A stretch of DNA of 11,859 nucleotides from CAZKYP01 sp964556885 (GCA_964556885.1 CAZKYP010000104.1:1-11859), one strand, 5' to 3'; counted from the stretch's first letter, positions 1 through 6,396 are shown. A program made the numbers and translations. Notes: generated by a model not told the origin, from the sequence alone.

Positions 1-275
1 AAAGAAAAATCAATCTGTTCTTCGAGCCAATCTATCAGGAAATTTGATGCCGACCTGGTATCAGAGGATTCAAGAATGAGACTACCTTTCTGGTTTCCTG
101 TTGAGTCGCTGAAAGTTAAATTCGTACCTGGCAAACCGATACGGTCAACGCTTCCATGAAAACTTTGTTCCAGCGGTTCGCCTGTCTGATACAATGCGAA
201 CTTGATGCTCGACGAGCCGCCATTGATAGTCAGTACGTTAGCGTGAGTCGGTTTTGCGGATAACTGGTTTGTCAT
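1..275 (-). CDS. ackA: Acetate kinase, N-terminal part (runs off left edge)
   Basis: Acetate kinase transfers phosphate between acetyl phosphate and ADP, giving acetate and ATP in the cytoplasm. Only the first 91 codons are in the window. The N-terminus reads VLTINGGSSSIKFALYQ at about residues 14-30, the ASKHA-fold phosphate-binding signature (N-x-GSSS-x-KF) of the acetate/propionate/butyrate kinase family. The GSVDRIG segment after it also fits AckA. The start is an ATG at 275-273 that overlaps the TGA of the upstream HAD gene as ATGA, with GGAGG seven bases before it, so translational coupling is likely. Company with tal and rpiB suggests ATP recovery from acetyl phosphate made from pentose phosphates. 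Butyrate or propionate kinase cannot be excluded from the N-terminus alone, but acetate kinase is the best call. Confidence 0.92.
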   Translation of the reverse strand, partial: MTNQLSAKPTHANVLTINGGSSSIKFALYQTGEPLEQSFHGSVDRIGLPGTNLTFSDSTGNQKGSLILESSDTRSASNFLIDWLEEQIDFS

Positions 276-898
276 TCTTCAGCCTCCAATCCAAACGAAG
301 TTAGTTTCGCACACGTAGACGTGTAATCCGTATGACAAACACCTCGCATTCCCAAGCCTTCAGCGACCTGGACAAACATCGGGAGGTTCTCAATATAGAC
401 TACCTGATTGGCCGGAACCTGTGCGATATCGAGCGCAAGGCGAAAAATGTCCACATCAGGCTTTCGCAAGTGGACGAAGCAGGAGGAAATGAAAAAATCC
501 ACAAAACCATCCAGCTTGAACTTTCGAATCCGATACGAATTGAGCTCCCGTGCTTCGTTGCTTATCACCGCCACCTTTAATCTGTACCGTGCTTTGAGCT
601 TGCTGACCAACTTGATCATTTTTGGATATGGCTTCGATTGGGCGAACATGAATTTTCGAAACTGAACCGGAGTAAACGGTCGCTCCTCGTAGAACACCAC
701 CCGGCTCAAGTATTCCTCAATGGTGAGCTTGCCCAATTCGTAAGTGTCGAAGGTCTGGCTATGCCGGCTTTCCATCTCTTTCAGATTCAGGTTGAACGCC
801 TTGGCCGCCAGTTTGCGGGACACATGCCCCCATCCGTCGGTGAGTAGAACCCCGCCGATATCCAGGAACAATGCTGTAATTGAACCACTCTTTTTCAT
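272..898 (-). CDS. HAD-like hydrolase family protein with degenerate motifs
   Basis: This 208-residue protein has the layout of a HAD subfamily IA phosphatase. Motif I is FLDIGGVLLTD, with the presumed nucleophile D13. The second Asp of the usual DxD is G15, as in DxG variants such as the YihX type. An alpha-helical cap follows (about 22-90). Motif II is VISNEARE (S113-N114) and motif III is K146 in LRKPDVDIF. The motif IV position reads VYIENLP (E170-N171) instead of the usual D-D/D-x-x-D metal ligands. The fold is therefore clear, but catalysis may be altered or lost, and the substrate is unknown. Its ATG directly follows the TGA of a 20-codon ORF, and its own TGA overlaps the ackA start, so it probably belongs to the same transcript. 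A sugar-phosphate phosphatase role would suit the neighbours but is only inference. Confidence 0.85.
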   Translation of the reverse strand: MKKSGSITALFLDIGGVLLTDGWGHVSRKLAAKAFNLNLKEMESRHSQTFDTYELGKLTIEEYLSRVVFYEERPFTPVQFRKFMFAQSKPYPKMIKLVSKLKARYRLKVAVISNEARELNSYRIRKFKLDGFVDFFISSCFVHLRKPDVDIFRLALDIAQVPANQVVYIENLPMFVQVAEGLGMRGVCHTDYTSTCAKLTSFGLEAEE

Positions 899-961
899 TC
901 AGCTTCTTTCAATATAATCGTGCCTCCTGAAGTTACATTCAATATCTGGCGTTTGTTGCAT
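899..961 (-). CDS. Possible 20-aa leader peptide before the HAD gene
   Basis: A 20-codon ORF starts at an ATG at 961-959 behind a good ribosome binding site (AAAGGAG, five bases upstream). It encodes MQQTPDIECNFRRHDYIERS. Its TGA (901-899) is immediately followed by the HAD gene's ATG in the same frame (TGAATG), and the HAD ATG itself has only a weak purine-rich stretch before it. This suggests translation by reinitiation. It could be a leader peptide, an upstream ORF that sets HAD expression, or the trace of a longer HAD reading frame cut by a new stop. The peptide has no match that I recognise. Confidence 0.35.
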   Translation of the reverse strand: MQQTPDIECNFRRHDYIERS

Positions 962-1051
962 TGGTTCTCCTTTAGTGAAACTGCCTAACCAACATTACTG
1001 GTGCGGCAAGCTTCCCTGTATAAGGGTTTGCTTCCATTGTTCTCTCTTTAA

Positions 1052-2170
1052 TTACTTTGATGACTTTTTTGTTAAGGTCTCCATCAGCTTGTCGAATGGC
1101 TCGTTGAATTTCTTAACGCCTTCGTCTTCAAGCTGCCCGGTCACCTTGTCGATGTTGATCCCGAGTTCAGACAATTGTGCCATTATCCAGTTAGCTTCCT
1201 TGACATCTTGTTCGAGGCGTAATTTCGGATCGCCGTGGTCACGGTAGGCGTCGATGGTTTCGAGCGGGACCGTGTTTACAGTTTCCGGGCCGATCAGCGA
1301 TTCGATGTATTTTACGTCGCTGTAGTCCGGATTTTTGGTACTTGTGCTGGCCCAGAGCAGCCGCTGTACATGAGCACCCTTGTCAGCCAGCTTCTTAAAA
1401 CGATTATTATTGAAGATTTTCTTGTATATTTGATAGGCCATTTTTGCGCTGGCGATGGCAACTTGTCCATGCACCTTTTTTGCGAGATCTGTCTTCTGGC
1501 GGCCTTGCGCAATGAGTTTTTCCAGCAGCGAATCCACCAATGCATCGATACGACTCACAAAGAAACTGGCCACCGAGGCCACATGCTCCACAGGCTTTCC
1601 CCGGACTGCTCGCGCTTCGATGCCAGCGATGTAAGCTTCCGCCACCTGTTGATAACGGGGCAAACCAAAGAGCAATGTCACGTTAATATTGATTCCTTCG
1701 CTGATTAGTTGCTGAATGGCAGGCAGACCATCTAACGTCGCCGGGACTTTAATGAAAACGTTGGGCCTGTTCAGTGAGGCCCACAACCGGTGGGCTTCCT
1801 CAATTGTACCTTTGGTGTCATGCGCCAGGTGGGGATTGACCTCCAGGCTGACGTATCCGTCCTTACCGCCAGTCTTTTCATACACAGCCCTGAATTCATC
1901 GGCAGCATTCTGTACGTCGCACTGGCTGAGAGTTTCATAGATTGTTTTAACATCATTTTTCTTGAGGGCCATGTCACGAATGTCCTGGTCGTAAATACGG
2001 CTTTCCGCTATCGCCTTCTCAAAGATGGATGGGTTCGATGTCATCCCCCGCAGTCCATCCTCCTCGATCAAACGTCGAAGCTCGCCGTTTGCGATCAGAT
2101 CACGTCTTATGTAGTCGAGCCAAATTGATTGACCGAGCGTTTCCAATTTTTTCAAGGGATTATCTTTCAT
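1052..2170 (-). CDS. tal: Transaldolase
   Basis: Transaldolase moves a dihydroxyacetone unit between sugar phosphates (sedoheptulose-7-P + glyceraldehyde-3-P to erythrose-4-P + fructose-6-P) in the non-oxidative pentose phosphate pathway. The 372 residues match the long, stand-alone Tal type found in actinobacteria and cyanobacteria. Visible signatures are GLRGMTSNPSIFEKAI (41-54), VSLEVNPHLAHDT (107-119), NVFIKVPAT with the Schiff-base lysine K141 (137-144), NVTLLFGLPRYQQV (163-176), ASFFVSRID (201-209) and RLLWASTSTKNP (270-281). D19, N46, E110, K141, T165 and S206 fit the catalytic set. The gene is complete, with ATG at 2170 and AAGGA nine bases upstream. It lies 36 bp downstream of usp. 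Its first codons are duplicated as a dead copy after rpiB. Confidence 0.95.
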   Translation of the reverse strand: MKDNPLKKLETLGQSIWLDYIRRDLIANGELRRLIEEDGLRGMTSNPSIFEKAIAESRIYDQDIRDMALKKNDVKTIYETLSQCDVQNAADEFRAVYEKTGGKDGYVSLEVNPHLAHDTKGTIEEAHRLWASLNRPNVFIKVPATLDGLPAIQQLISEGININVTLLFGLPRYQQVAEAYIAGIEARAVRGKPVEHVASVASFFVSRIDALVDSLLEKLIAQGRQKTDLAKKVHGQVAIASAKMAYQIYKKIFNNNRFKKLADKGAHVQRLLWASTSTKNPDYSDVKYIESLIGPETVNTVPLETIDAYRDHGDPKLRLEQDVKEANWIMAQLSELGINIDKVTGQLEDEGVKKFNEPFDKLMETLTKKSSK

Positions 2171-2184
2171 GATTTTGCATCCTT
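2132..2184 (-). repeat. Direct repeat copy A: ribosome binding site and first codons of tal
   Basis: This 53-bp stretch covers the Shine-Dalgarno region, the ATG and the first 12-13 codons of tal. It matches 3033-3085 on the same strand at 45 of 53 positions without a gap (counted by eye). Similarity fades quickly beyond both ends. The two copies lie 901 bp apart and bracket the usp gene. Confidence 0.8.
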
Positions 2185-2206
2185 CGTTCTCAACATTAAA
2201 GACACG

Positions 2207-2656
2207 TTATCTTCTTACCAGTAGAATCGGAATTTCAGCGTCTTTATGGATTACACCATAGGTAACACTGCCAAGGGCTGCAGCGGCCAAGGCGCTTTGT
2301 CCATGGGTCCCCATAATAATAAGGTTTGCCTTTGACTTTACAGCCTCTTTCACAATCTCCTCAACAGGATGTCCGGATTTTATGACAGTTTTTGATTGAA
2401 CACCTTTTTGTTCGCACAGTTTCTTTATTCCTCCAGCATATCTTTCAGCAGCCTCCCGTAAATAATCATCTATGGACTCAGCCACACCCGGTTGCGATCG
2501 CCCAACAGACACTGTCCGACTTGCCAGTAATCGCTTGTCCATAACGCTTATGACAATTATAGATGCATCTAACTGTTTTGCCAGGTCAACTGCATATATA
2601 CCTGCCTTTTGCGATGTTTTCGAACCGTCTGTTGGCACAAGAATTGTTGAAATCAT
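2207..2656 (-). CDS. Universal stress protein, ATP-binding type
   Basis: This 149-residue single-domain UspA-family protein is cytoplasmic; family members bind ATP and support survival under stress or energy limitation. The N-terminal strand ends in ILVPTDGS with D10, the usual nucleotide-binding Asp. The C-terminal part has G116-x2-G119-x9-G129-S130, the full G-2x-G-9x-G(S/T) ATP-binding motif, then PILLVRR as last strand. Length is normal for the family. The ATG at 2656 has AAGGAGA five bases before it. The gene is 36 bp upstream of tal and probably cotranscribed with it. It is separated from rpiB by a 411-bp gap that contains the dead tal start, so it may be a later arrival between two pentose-phosphate genes. 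The stimulus it answers cannot be read from sequence. Confidence 0.93.
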   Translation of the reverse strand: MISTILVPTDGSKTSQKAGIYAVDLAKQLDASIIVISVMDKRLLASRTVSVGRSQPGVAESIDDYLREAAERYAGGIKKLCEQKGVQSKTVIKSGHPVEEIVKEAVKSKANLIIMGTHGQSALAAAALGSVTYGVIHKDAEIPILLVRR

Positions 2657-3032
2657 AAATTCTCCTTAAATAAAAACTTCTTCTTGAATATTATTCCAGA
2701 CAATATATCCGGCCGGCCTTTCGTTTTCGTCTGTTGATAAGGCCTGCGATTAAGGGTACAGAATTTCAATTATTTTCCACTAATACGGCAGGTTTGTGAA
2801 TAGGGAAAATCCCTGATTGAAAGTTCTAAATTGCTTACTGTTACATTTCAAATTGGGCTGCCCGCCAATTTGAACAATCTCGTAAATATTTTTTAAACCG
2901 CAGCTTAAAGTTAAAACCGCTCATTAAACAGTTAAACTCCGTTTCCGGAGAATGCTCTGCATCCAGACCGTTATTTTCCACTTTCAACTTCCTTTCTTAA
3001 TTTGTATTTAATATCTTGATTAATCACTCGCT
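2657..3032. other. Gene-poor stretch between usp and the tal remnant
   Basis: No convincing gene is present. The stretch should hold the usp promoter and leader on the minus strand, but I see no strong -35/-10 pair. It contains a 10-bp perfect stem-loop (2847-2874) and a weaker one with arms GGCCTT (2715-2720) and AAGGCC (2739-2744). A minus-strand GTG-started ORF of 46 codons (2981-2841) has a purine-rich GAAAGGAAG upstream. It encodes a charged, unremarkable peptide and could be chance or the remains of a gene. Confidence 0.5.
2847..2874. repeat. 10-bp perfect inverted repeat, 8-base loop
   Basis: Arms TTCAAATTGG (2847-2856) and CCAATTTGAA (2865-2874) flank the loop GCTGCCCG. No T-run follows directly on either strand; on the plus strand a T-run begins about 16 bases later. 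It is therefore a poor intrinsic terminator and more likely an operator or a leader RNA structure, about 190 bp upstream of usp. Confidence 0.55.
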
Positions 3033-3085
3033 ACTGAGCGTTTGCTATTTTTTCAAAGGATTGTCTTTCACGGTTTTGCCTCCTT
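3033..3085 (-). repeat. Direct repeat copy B: end of rpiB and dead tal start
   Basis: This is the second copy of the 53-bp repeat (see 2132-2184). The first 15 bases are the last codons of rpiB and serve at the same time as the ribosome-binding region of the dead tal copy. The mismatches include the start (GTG for ATG) and a TAG in place of the ninth codon TTG. Confidence 0.8.
3045..3071 (-). pseudogene. tal: Vestigial start of transaldolase, 8 codons then stop
   Basis: A GTG at 3071-3069 overlaps the rpiB TGA as GTGA and opens a frame that reads VKDNPLKK and then TAG. The intact tal begins MKDNPLKKLETLG. Past the stop the DNA still matches tal (AAACGCTC, then GT) before similarity ends near 3033. 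An AAGGAGG ribosome binding site remains inside the rpiB end. This is best read as the remains of a tal gene once coupled to rpiB. Whether the rest was deleted, or the usp block was inserted with duplication of this junction, cannot be settled here. Confidence 0.75.
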
Positions 3086-3529
3086 ATGTTCCAGTGCCGC
3101 GATTTTTGCCAGGCGGCGTTTGAATCGCTCGGCGCCGCTGAATTTAGCCTGAAGAAATGTTTTGACCAATTCCCATGCGAGCGCATGGCCAACCACGAGG
3201 CCGCCAAGGCAGATCATGTTCATGTCGTCGTCCTCAACTCCTTGATGAGCCGAAAAAGTTTCATGAATCAAGCTCGCACGTACACCTGCCACTTTGTTGG
3301 CGACAACACAAGCACCAACACCACTGCCGCAAATAGCCACTCCACGGTCAACCTTGCCATCGGATACTGCTTTAGCCAGCGGAGTGACAAAATCTGGATA
3401 ATCATCTTCCGGGTTCAGGCCAGAGGCACCAAAATCCATGACTTCATAACCTAAATCACGCAGGGCTTTTACTAAAAGCTCCTTTAGCTCAAAACCTCCA
3501 TGGTCAGCGGCAATTCCAATACGCATCAT
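3068..3529 (-). CDS. rpiB: Ribose-5-phosphate isomerase B / RpiB-LacAB family
   Basis: The enzyme interconverts ribose-5-phosphate and ribulose-5-phosphate in the cytoplasm and thereby feeds the non-oxidative pentose phosphate pathway together with Tal. The 153 residues open with RIGIAADHGGFELK (D9, H10), the phosphate/sugar-binding start of the family. DYPD lies at 43-46 and CGSGVGACVVANK at 67-79, with C67 as presumed general base. The later segment SAHQGVEDDDMN (93-104) with CLGG after it is a branch of the family that differs from the Escherichia coli 'AR-HN-AN' form, so a related aldose-ketose phosphate substrate is possible. Two ATGs are adjacent (3529 and 3526), and GGAGA lies eight to nine bases upstream of the first. 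The TGA overlaps the GTG of the dead tal copy. Confidence 0.92.
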   Translation of the reverse strand: MMRIGIAADHGGFELKELLVKALRDLGYEVMDFGASGLNPEDDYPDFVTPLAKAVSDGKVDRGVAICGSGVGACVVANKVAGVRASLIHETFSAHQGVEDDDMNMICLGGLVVGHALAWELVKTFLQAKFSGAERFKRRLAKIAALEHKEAKP

Positions 3530-3530
3530 G

Positions 3531-3620
3531 TTATTTCTCCTCAGCTATTAACGCACCTAATACAGCACCGATTGCTGAATCTGGTCGAGTTGTGTTTAGA
3601 TCCAGTCTATATGATTCTCT
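3531..3620 (-). other. Coding-like open tail before rpiB, no start codon
   Basis: In the minus-strand leader of rpiB a frame stays open for 29 codons without an ATG. It ends TTRPDSAIGAVLGALIAEEK and then TAA, one base before the rpiB ATG, with the rpiB ribosome binding site inside its last codons. The composition (Gly/Ala/Leu rich, charged end, stop tightly spaced to the next start) looks like the 3' end of a former upstream gene. It may equally be chance, and I do not recognise the family. Confidence 0.25.
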
Positions 3621-3667
3621 TTATAACTAAGATTATTGTTGGTTTCCGGAGTCGCAAAGTATGGATT

Positions 3668-3856
3668 TTAGAGTTTCACCGGTTTACAAAGATTCTCGGC
3701 CTTCCTGGCTTTTGCACCGCAGTTACCGCATTCATACTGGGGATTCTCGGTTAATGCCCTGAACTTTTCGGGATTTTTCTTGTCATAGCCTTCTGCTTTT
3801 AGTGAACACATGTGCATTTTGTGTTCCGATTTCTTACATTCTGTCGTGCTTGTCAT
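3668..3856 (-). CDS. Small Cys-rich protein, putative zinc ribbon
   Basis: This 62-residue protein has five cysteines: C7, C17, C43, C46 and C57. The C-terminal part reads YECGNCGAKA, about ten residues, then ENLCKPVKL. The CxxC knuckle with further Cys and His residues (H12, H15) suggests a small metal-binding, probably zinc-ribbon, cytosolic protein. I recall similar short proteins ending in NLC-x-P-x-KL from diverse anaerobes, with no known role. I chose the ATG at 3856 because AAGGAGA lies eight bases before it; the frame stays open 23 codons further upstream without a comparable site. The rpiB start is 138 bp downstream, so cotranscription is possible but not shown. Metal binding is inferred from the Cys pattern only. 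Confidence 0.75.
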   Translation of the reverse strand: MTSTTECKKSEHKMHMCSLKAEGYDKKNPEKFRALTENPQYECGNCGAKARKAENLCKPVKL

Positions 3857-3877
3857 AATAAGTATCTCCTTCGAGGA

Positions 3878-3926
3878 AATGGCCGTTCCCCGTTTCATTA
3901 GTAATACATTTCTCCGCGGGGCCATT
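3878..3926 (-). repeat. Inverted repeat in leader of the Cys-rich gene
   Basis: AATGGCC (3878-3884) and GGCCATT (3920-3926) can pair across a 35-base loop that holds further complementary CCCC/GGGG runs. It lies 20-70 bp upstream of the start codon of the Cys-rich gene, so it could fold in the 5' untranslated RNA. No known riboswitch class is recognised. Confidence 0.3.
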
Positions 3927-4057
3927 CAGCGGAAGCTCTCTTTCACTATTTCAAAGACTCATATTGCTCATATTTCATTTAATATTTTACAAACGATTAT
4001 CAACAATTATCCGCTGTCGTCAGTTGGGTGAGATGATCATCTGTCTTTGTCACGATT

Positions 4058-5449
4058 TCACCTGGTCCTGCGATCTTTTTGAACCTCGGTTTTTAGTTCA
4101 TTGTCTGGTCGAGAAGGCGGGCTTAGCGAACTTCGCCTGCCAATCACCGGTGAGTCCGGAATCTTCACTCGCTCCGGCTGTGTCATAGGGACTTTATGTT
4201 CCACAGATGGCCAAACTGGTTTCTGACCTGTCGCCGGAGACTCCCAGCCACGGAACTTGTGCACGTCGGTCGATTGTTTGGAGAGTTTCTCTTGAGCGTT
4301 GGTTTTTATATTCTCGAACTTCAATGGGGACTTGTCGTCAGCAACGAAAGTACTGATTGGCTCAGCCATTCGAATATTCCTTCGCTGCGGCTCGGGCAAT
4401 CTGTTCAGTCGGTTTTCCATCTCGTGATATGTTCTCGGTGGACGAAGATCCTTATCGGCGCGGCGACGATTGTACTGGTCCCGCTCATGCTCATCCCAGT
4501 GAGGGTCAGTCTTGCGGAAATGCCAGCGGTTATATTCATAAATCGGATCATACCACGTATGATATCGTTCAAATTCGAACCACGGGTAAATGCCGATGCC
4601 AATGTAGGTGTCATCATAGTAATCGCCGAAGTAATAGTGCCCGTAACGAGGACAGGTAAACAGGCTGAATTGCAGATTACCTGTATCAACGACAATGCTG
4701 AGTGAGTAAGAAAATCCAGGTCTCTCGTAAACGGTCCTTGGGAAATAGACCGGTGCAAATAAAATCCCTCGGCGATCCAGCATGTAGTCCCAGTATCCCC
4801 CGACGAATACATAACCCCGCGGCGTCCCAACGTAGTGCGACGGCATCCAGACCCAGTCAGCCTTGGCCGCAAGCCAATAACCCGGACGCCGAATATACTG
4901 GCCCTGATACCAGTACCAGCAGGACGGCACCCATACATTGTCCGAGTCTGGTGGGGCGCTAGGCGGTTGTACTTCTTCAGTGGCCGGCGGGGCCGGCAAA
5001 TACTCAATCTGCCCGGCGCTCGTCACCGGCATCCAGAAACCAGGTACCCACTGGGAACCTTCGGCCGCTTTGGCCCAATACCCTGATACCCAGGACATAT
5101 TGGGAGGAGCAGCCCGCCAACAACCGCTAATCCAGATATGGCTGTTTCGTTCCGAATCCCAGGCCCAATAGCCGGGCACCCAGACGAATTGTGAGCCTAC
5201 AGGCCTGTCTGTCGGTGGATTTTCAACAATGTTTGCAGGAGGCTGGGTAGGGGCTACTAAGCCAGGCTGAAACTGCAAATCTATCGGTTCGGCAAAGGCT
5301 TCATGCACGGGGCCGCGTGTTAAAACCTCCGGCTGCTCCTGGGATGGTATCGGTGGTGGTTGTTTATCATCGCCACCATATAACAGACCAGCAGCAGGGA
5401 TCAATGTTATTACAATCAATAATATTTTCTTAATCCATTGTTCATTCAT
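4058..5449 (-). CDS. Secreted WxPGYW (YXWGXW-type) repeat protein
   Basis: This is a 463-residue exported protein of unknown function. It opens with a charged start and hydrophobic core (MNEQWIKK, then ILLIVITLIPAAGLLYG), a signal peptide or membrane anchor, followed by a Pro/Gln-rich linker (28-85). The middle carries at least seven copies of a W-x-P/S-G-x-W motif: 90-95, 106-111, 120-125, 134-139, 173-178, about 186-192 and 215-220. This is the pattern of the YXWGXW/WXXGXW repeat proteins common in planctomycetes. A Tyr/Trp/Phe-rich part (230-320) and a basic, Pro-rich, probably disordered tail (321-463) follow. I chose ATG 5449, with AAGGGAG ten bases upstream; a TTG eight codons earlier is possible but would put charged residues before the signal. 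Likely cell-surface or periplasmic; no enzyme motif seen. Confidence 0.85.
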   Translation of the reverse strand: MNEQWIKKILLIVITLIPAAGLLYGGDDKQPPPIPSQEQPEVLTRGPVHEAFAEPIDLQFQPGLVAPTQPPANIVENPPTDRPVGSQFVWVPGYWAWDSERNSHIWISGCWRAAPPNMSWVSGYWAKAAEGSQWVPGFWMPVTSAGQIEYLPAPPATEEVQPPSAPPDSDNVWVPSCWYWYQGQYIRRPGYWLAAKADWVWMPSHYVGTPRGYVFVGGYWDYMLDRRGILFAPVYFPRTVYERPGFSYSLSIVVDTGNLQFSLFTCPRYGHYYFGDYYDDTYIGIGIYPWFEFERYHTWYDPIYEYNRWHFRKTDPHWDEHERDQYNRRRADKDLRPPRTYHEMENRLNRLPEPQRRNIRMAEPISTFVADDKSPLKFENIKTNAQEKLSKQSTDVHKFRGWESPATGQKPVWPSVEHKVPMTQPERVKIPDSPVIGRRSSLSPPSRPDNELKTEVQKDRRTR

Positions 5450-5553
5450 TTCTGAAAGACTCCCTTCTTCCAATGACCGTAATTCATTGTATCCATTTCC
5501 GGAGGTTCTAATTTATTTAATACATGCCACATACGCTATATATGAACGTAGAA

Positions 5554-5578
5554 AATCAAAGCTGTTTATTCTTTGATT
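5554..5578 (-). terminator. Weak stem-loop at the end of the helical secreted-protein gene
   Basis: On the minus strand AATCAAAG and CTTTGATT form an 8-bp stem with a 9-base loop, overlapping the stop codon of the 5577-6353 gene and followed by TTC. The stem is AT-rich and the T-run short, so termination would be partial at best. Confidence 0.4.
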
Positions 5579-6353
5579 ATTTCTGAGAGGTAGTTTTCTC
5601 CATCGGCTTTGTCGGAGATTGAGTTGGTTGAGCCATAGCTTGAGGCTTTTTCGGCTCTATAACTTTACCCAATTTATCTATTTCCAGGCCGATCTTATCT
5701 ATGGCCTTGCCGACCTCTTCCGCTACCCAGCCGGTTTCCTCAACAAGTTTGCCGGCCAGCAGGCCCGTATCCTTGATGACTCGTACAGTCGCGGCCTCAA
5801 GATCATGTCCCGCCCAGGCAAAGCCATGTTCAAGATGTATCGCAGCCGCCTTCAGTGCGTGTCCGGTTCTACGTGTATCGTTCTTTGCCTTATATTCAAT
5901 TGCCTTAAGATAGTGATGCTTGGCAAGTGCGTGATGAGCCCGCGCGAAAGTATCATCGAGAGTTTTGGCAGACGTCACGGAACCTTTCTCGACGTCATTT
6001 GCCAGCTTTTCAATTTCAGCGATAGATGCGATCAGCCCTTTCTTGCCTTCTTCAGTGGCCGCGGCGGCCTGCAGTCTTAGGAAGGCTTCACCTTTGCGAA
6101 TCTCCTCGGCGGAAGCCTTAAAATCTTTCTTGAGAAAACTCTGCCGTGCCTTGTGGAAATGCTCGCCGGGCGACTCATCGAAGTGCGTCAGGACATCCTC
6201 GTCCACGGTAACATACCCGTCAGGCGCTTTCGGCGGGTCCGGTTTAACGGTTTCTGCGGCTTGTGCTGATTGTGGATATCCATTTAATCCAATACTGCAG
6301 AAAACGACGGCGATTATCAGGGTAATCACCAACCCAACAGTTTTTCGATACAT
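5577..6353 (-). CDS. Secreted alpha-helical protein of unknown function
   Basis: This 258-residue protein starts with a clear signal peptide: KT at the N-terminus, hydrophobic VGLVITLIIAVVFCSIGL, then QSAQA-AE with probable cleavage near residue 32. The mature part is nearly all predicted helix: a helical hairpin region rich in Ala, Lys and Glu (60-185, with HALAKHHYLKAIEYKAKND at 141-159, TPR-like in feel but not a clean TPR), then a heptad-like stretch VGKAIDKIGLEIDKLGKVI (214-232) and a disordered Pro/Thr/Lys tail. No catalytic motif or lipobox is seen. The ATG at 6353 has AAAGGCAGG six bases upstream and is preferred over an ATG eight codons earlier with a poor site. It precedes the WxPGYW gene by 127 bp on the same strand. 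The insertion sequence begins only 44 bp upstream of the start and may have displaced its native promoter. Confidence 0.8.
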   Translation of the reverse strand: MYRKTVGLVITLIIAVVFCSIGLNGYPQSAQAAETVKPDPPKAPDGYVTVDEDVLTHFDESPGEHFHKARQSFLKKDFKASAEEIRKGEAFLRLQAAAATEEGKKGLIASIAEIEKLANDVEKGSVTSAKTLDDTFARAHHALAKHHYLKAIEYKAKNDTRRTGHALKAAAIHLEHGFAWAGHDLEAATVRVIKDTGLLAGKLVEETGWVAEEVGKAIDKIGLEIDKLGKVIEPKKPQAMAQPTQSPTKPMEKTTSQK

Positions 6354-6396
6354 AATAAACCTGCCTTTCTTAAACATTCCATTACTCTTTCAATAA

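Noticed and set aside
3500..3754. Plus-strand hydrophobic frame of 84 codons
   Set aside because: It overlaps the start of rpiB and the end of the Cys-rich gene on the other strand and has no ribosome binding site of note.
4032..4041. Ten-base palindrome GATGATCATC after the WxPGYW gene
   Set aside because: Too short to support a function and no T-run or promoter beside it.
4196..5171. Several plus-strand frames and a 200-codon minus-strand frame opposite or inside the WxPGYW gene
   Set aside because: They are shadows of the repeat protein, whose signal peptide and aromatic repeats are real coding signals.
5450..5473. TTG start eight codons upstream for the WxPGYW protein
   Set aside because: The ATG at 5449 has an AAGGGAG site and gives a normal signal peptide start.
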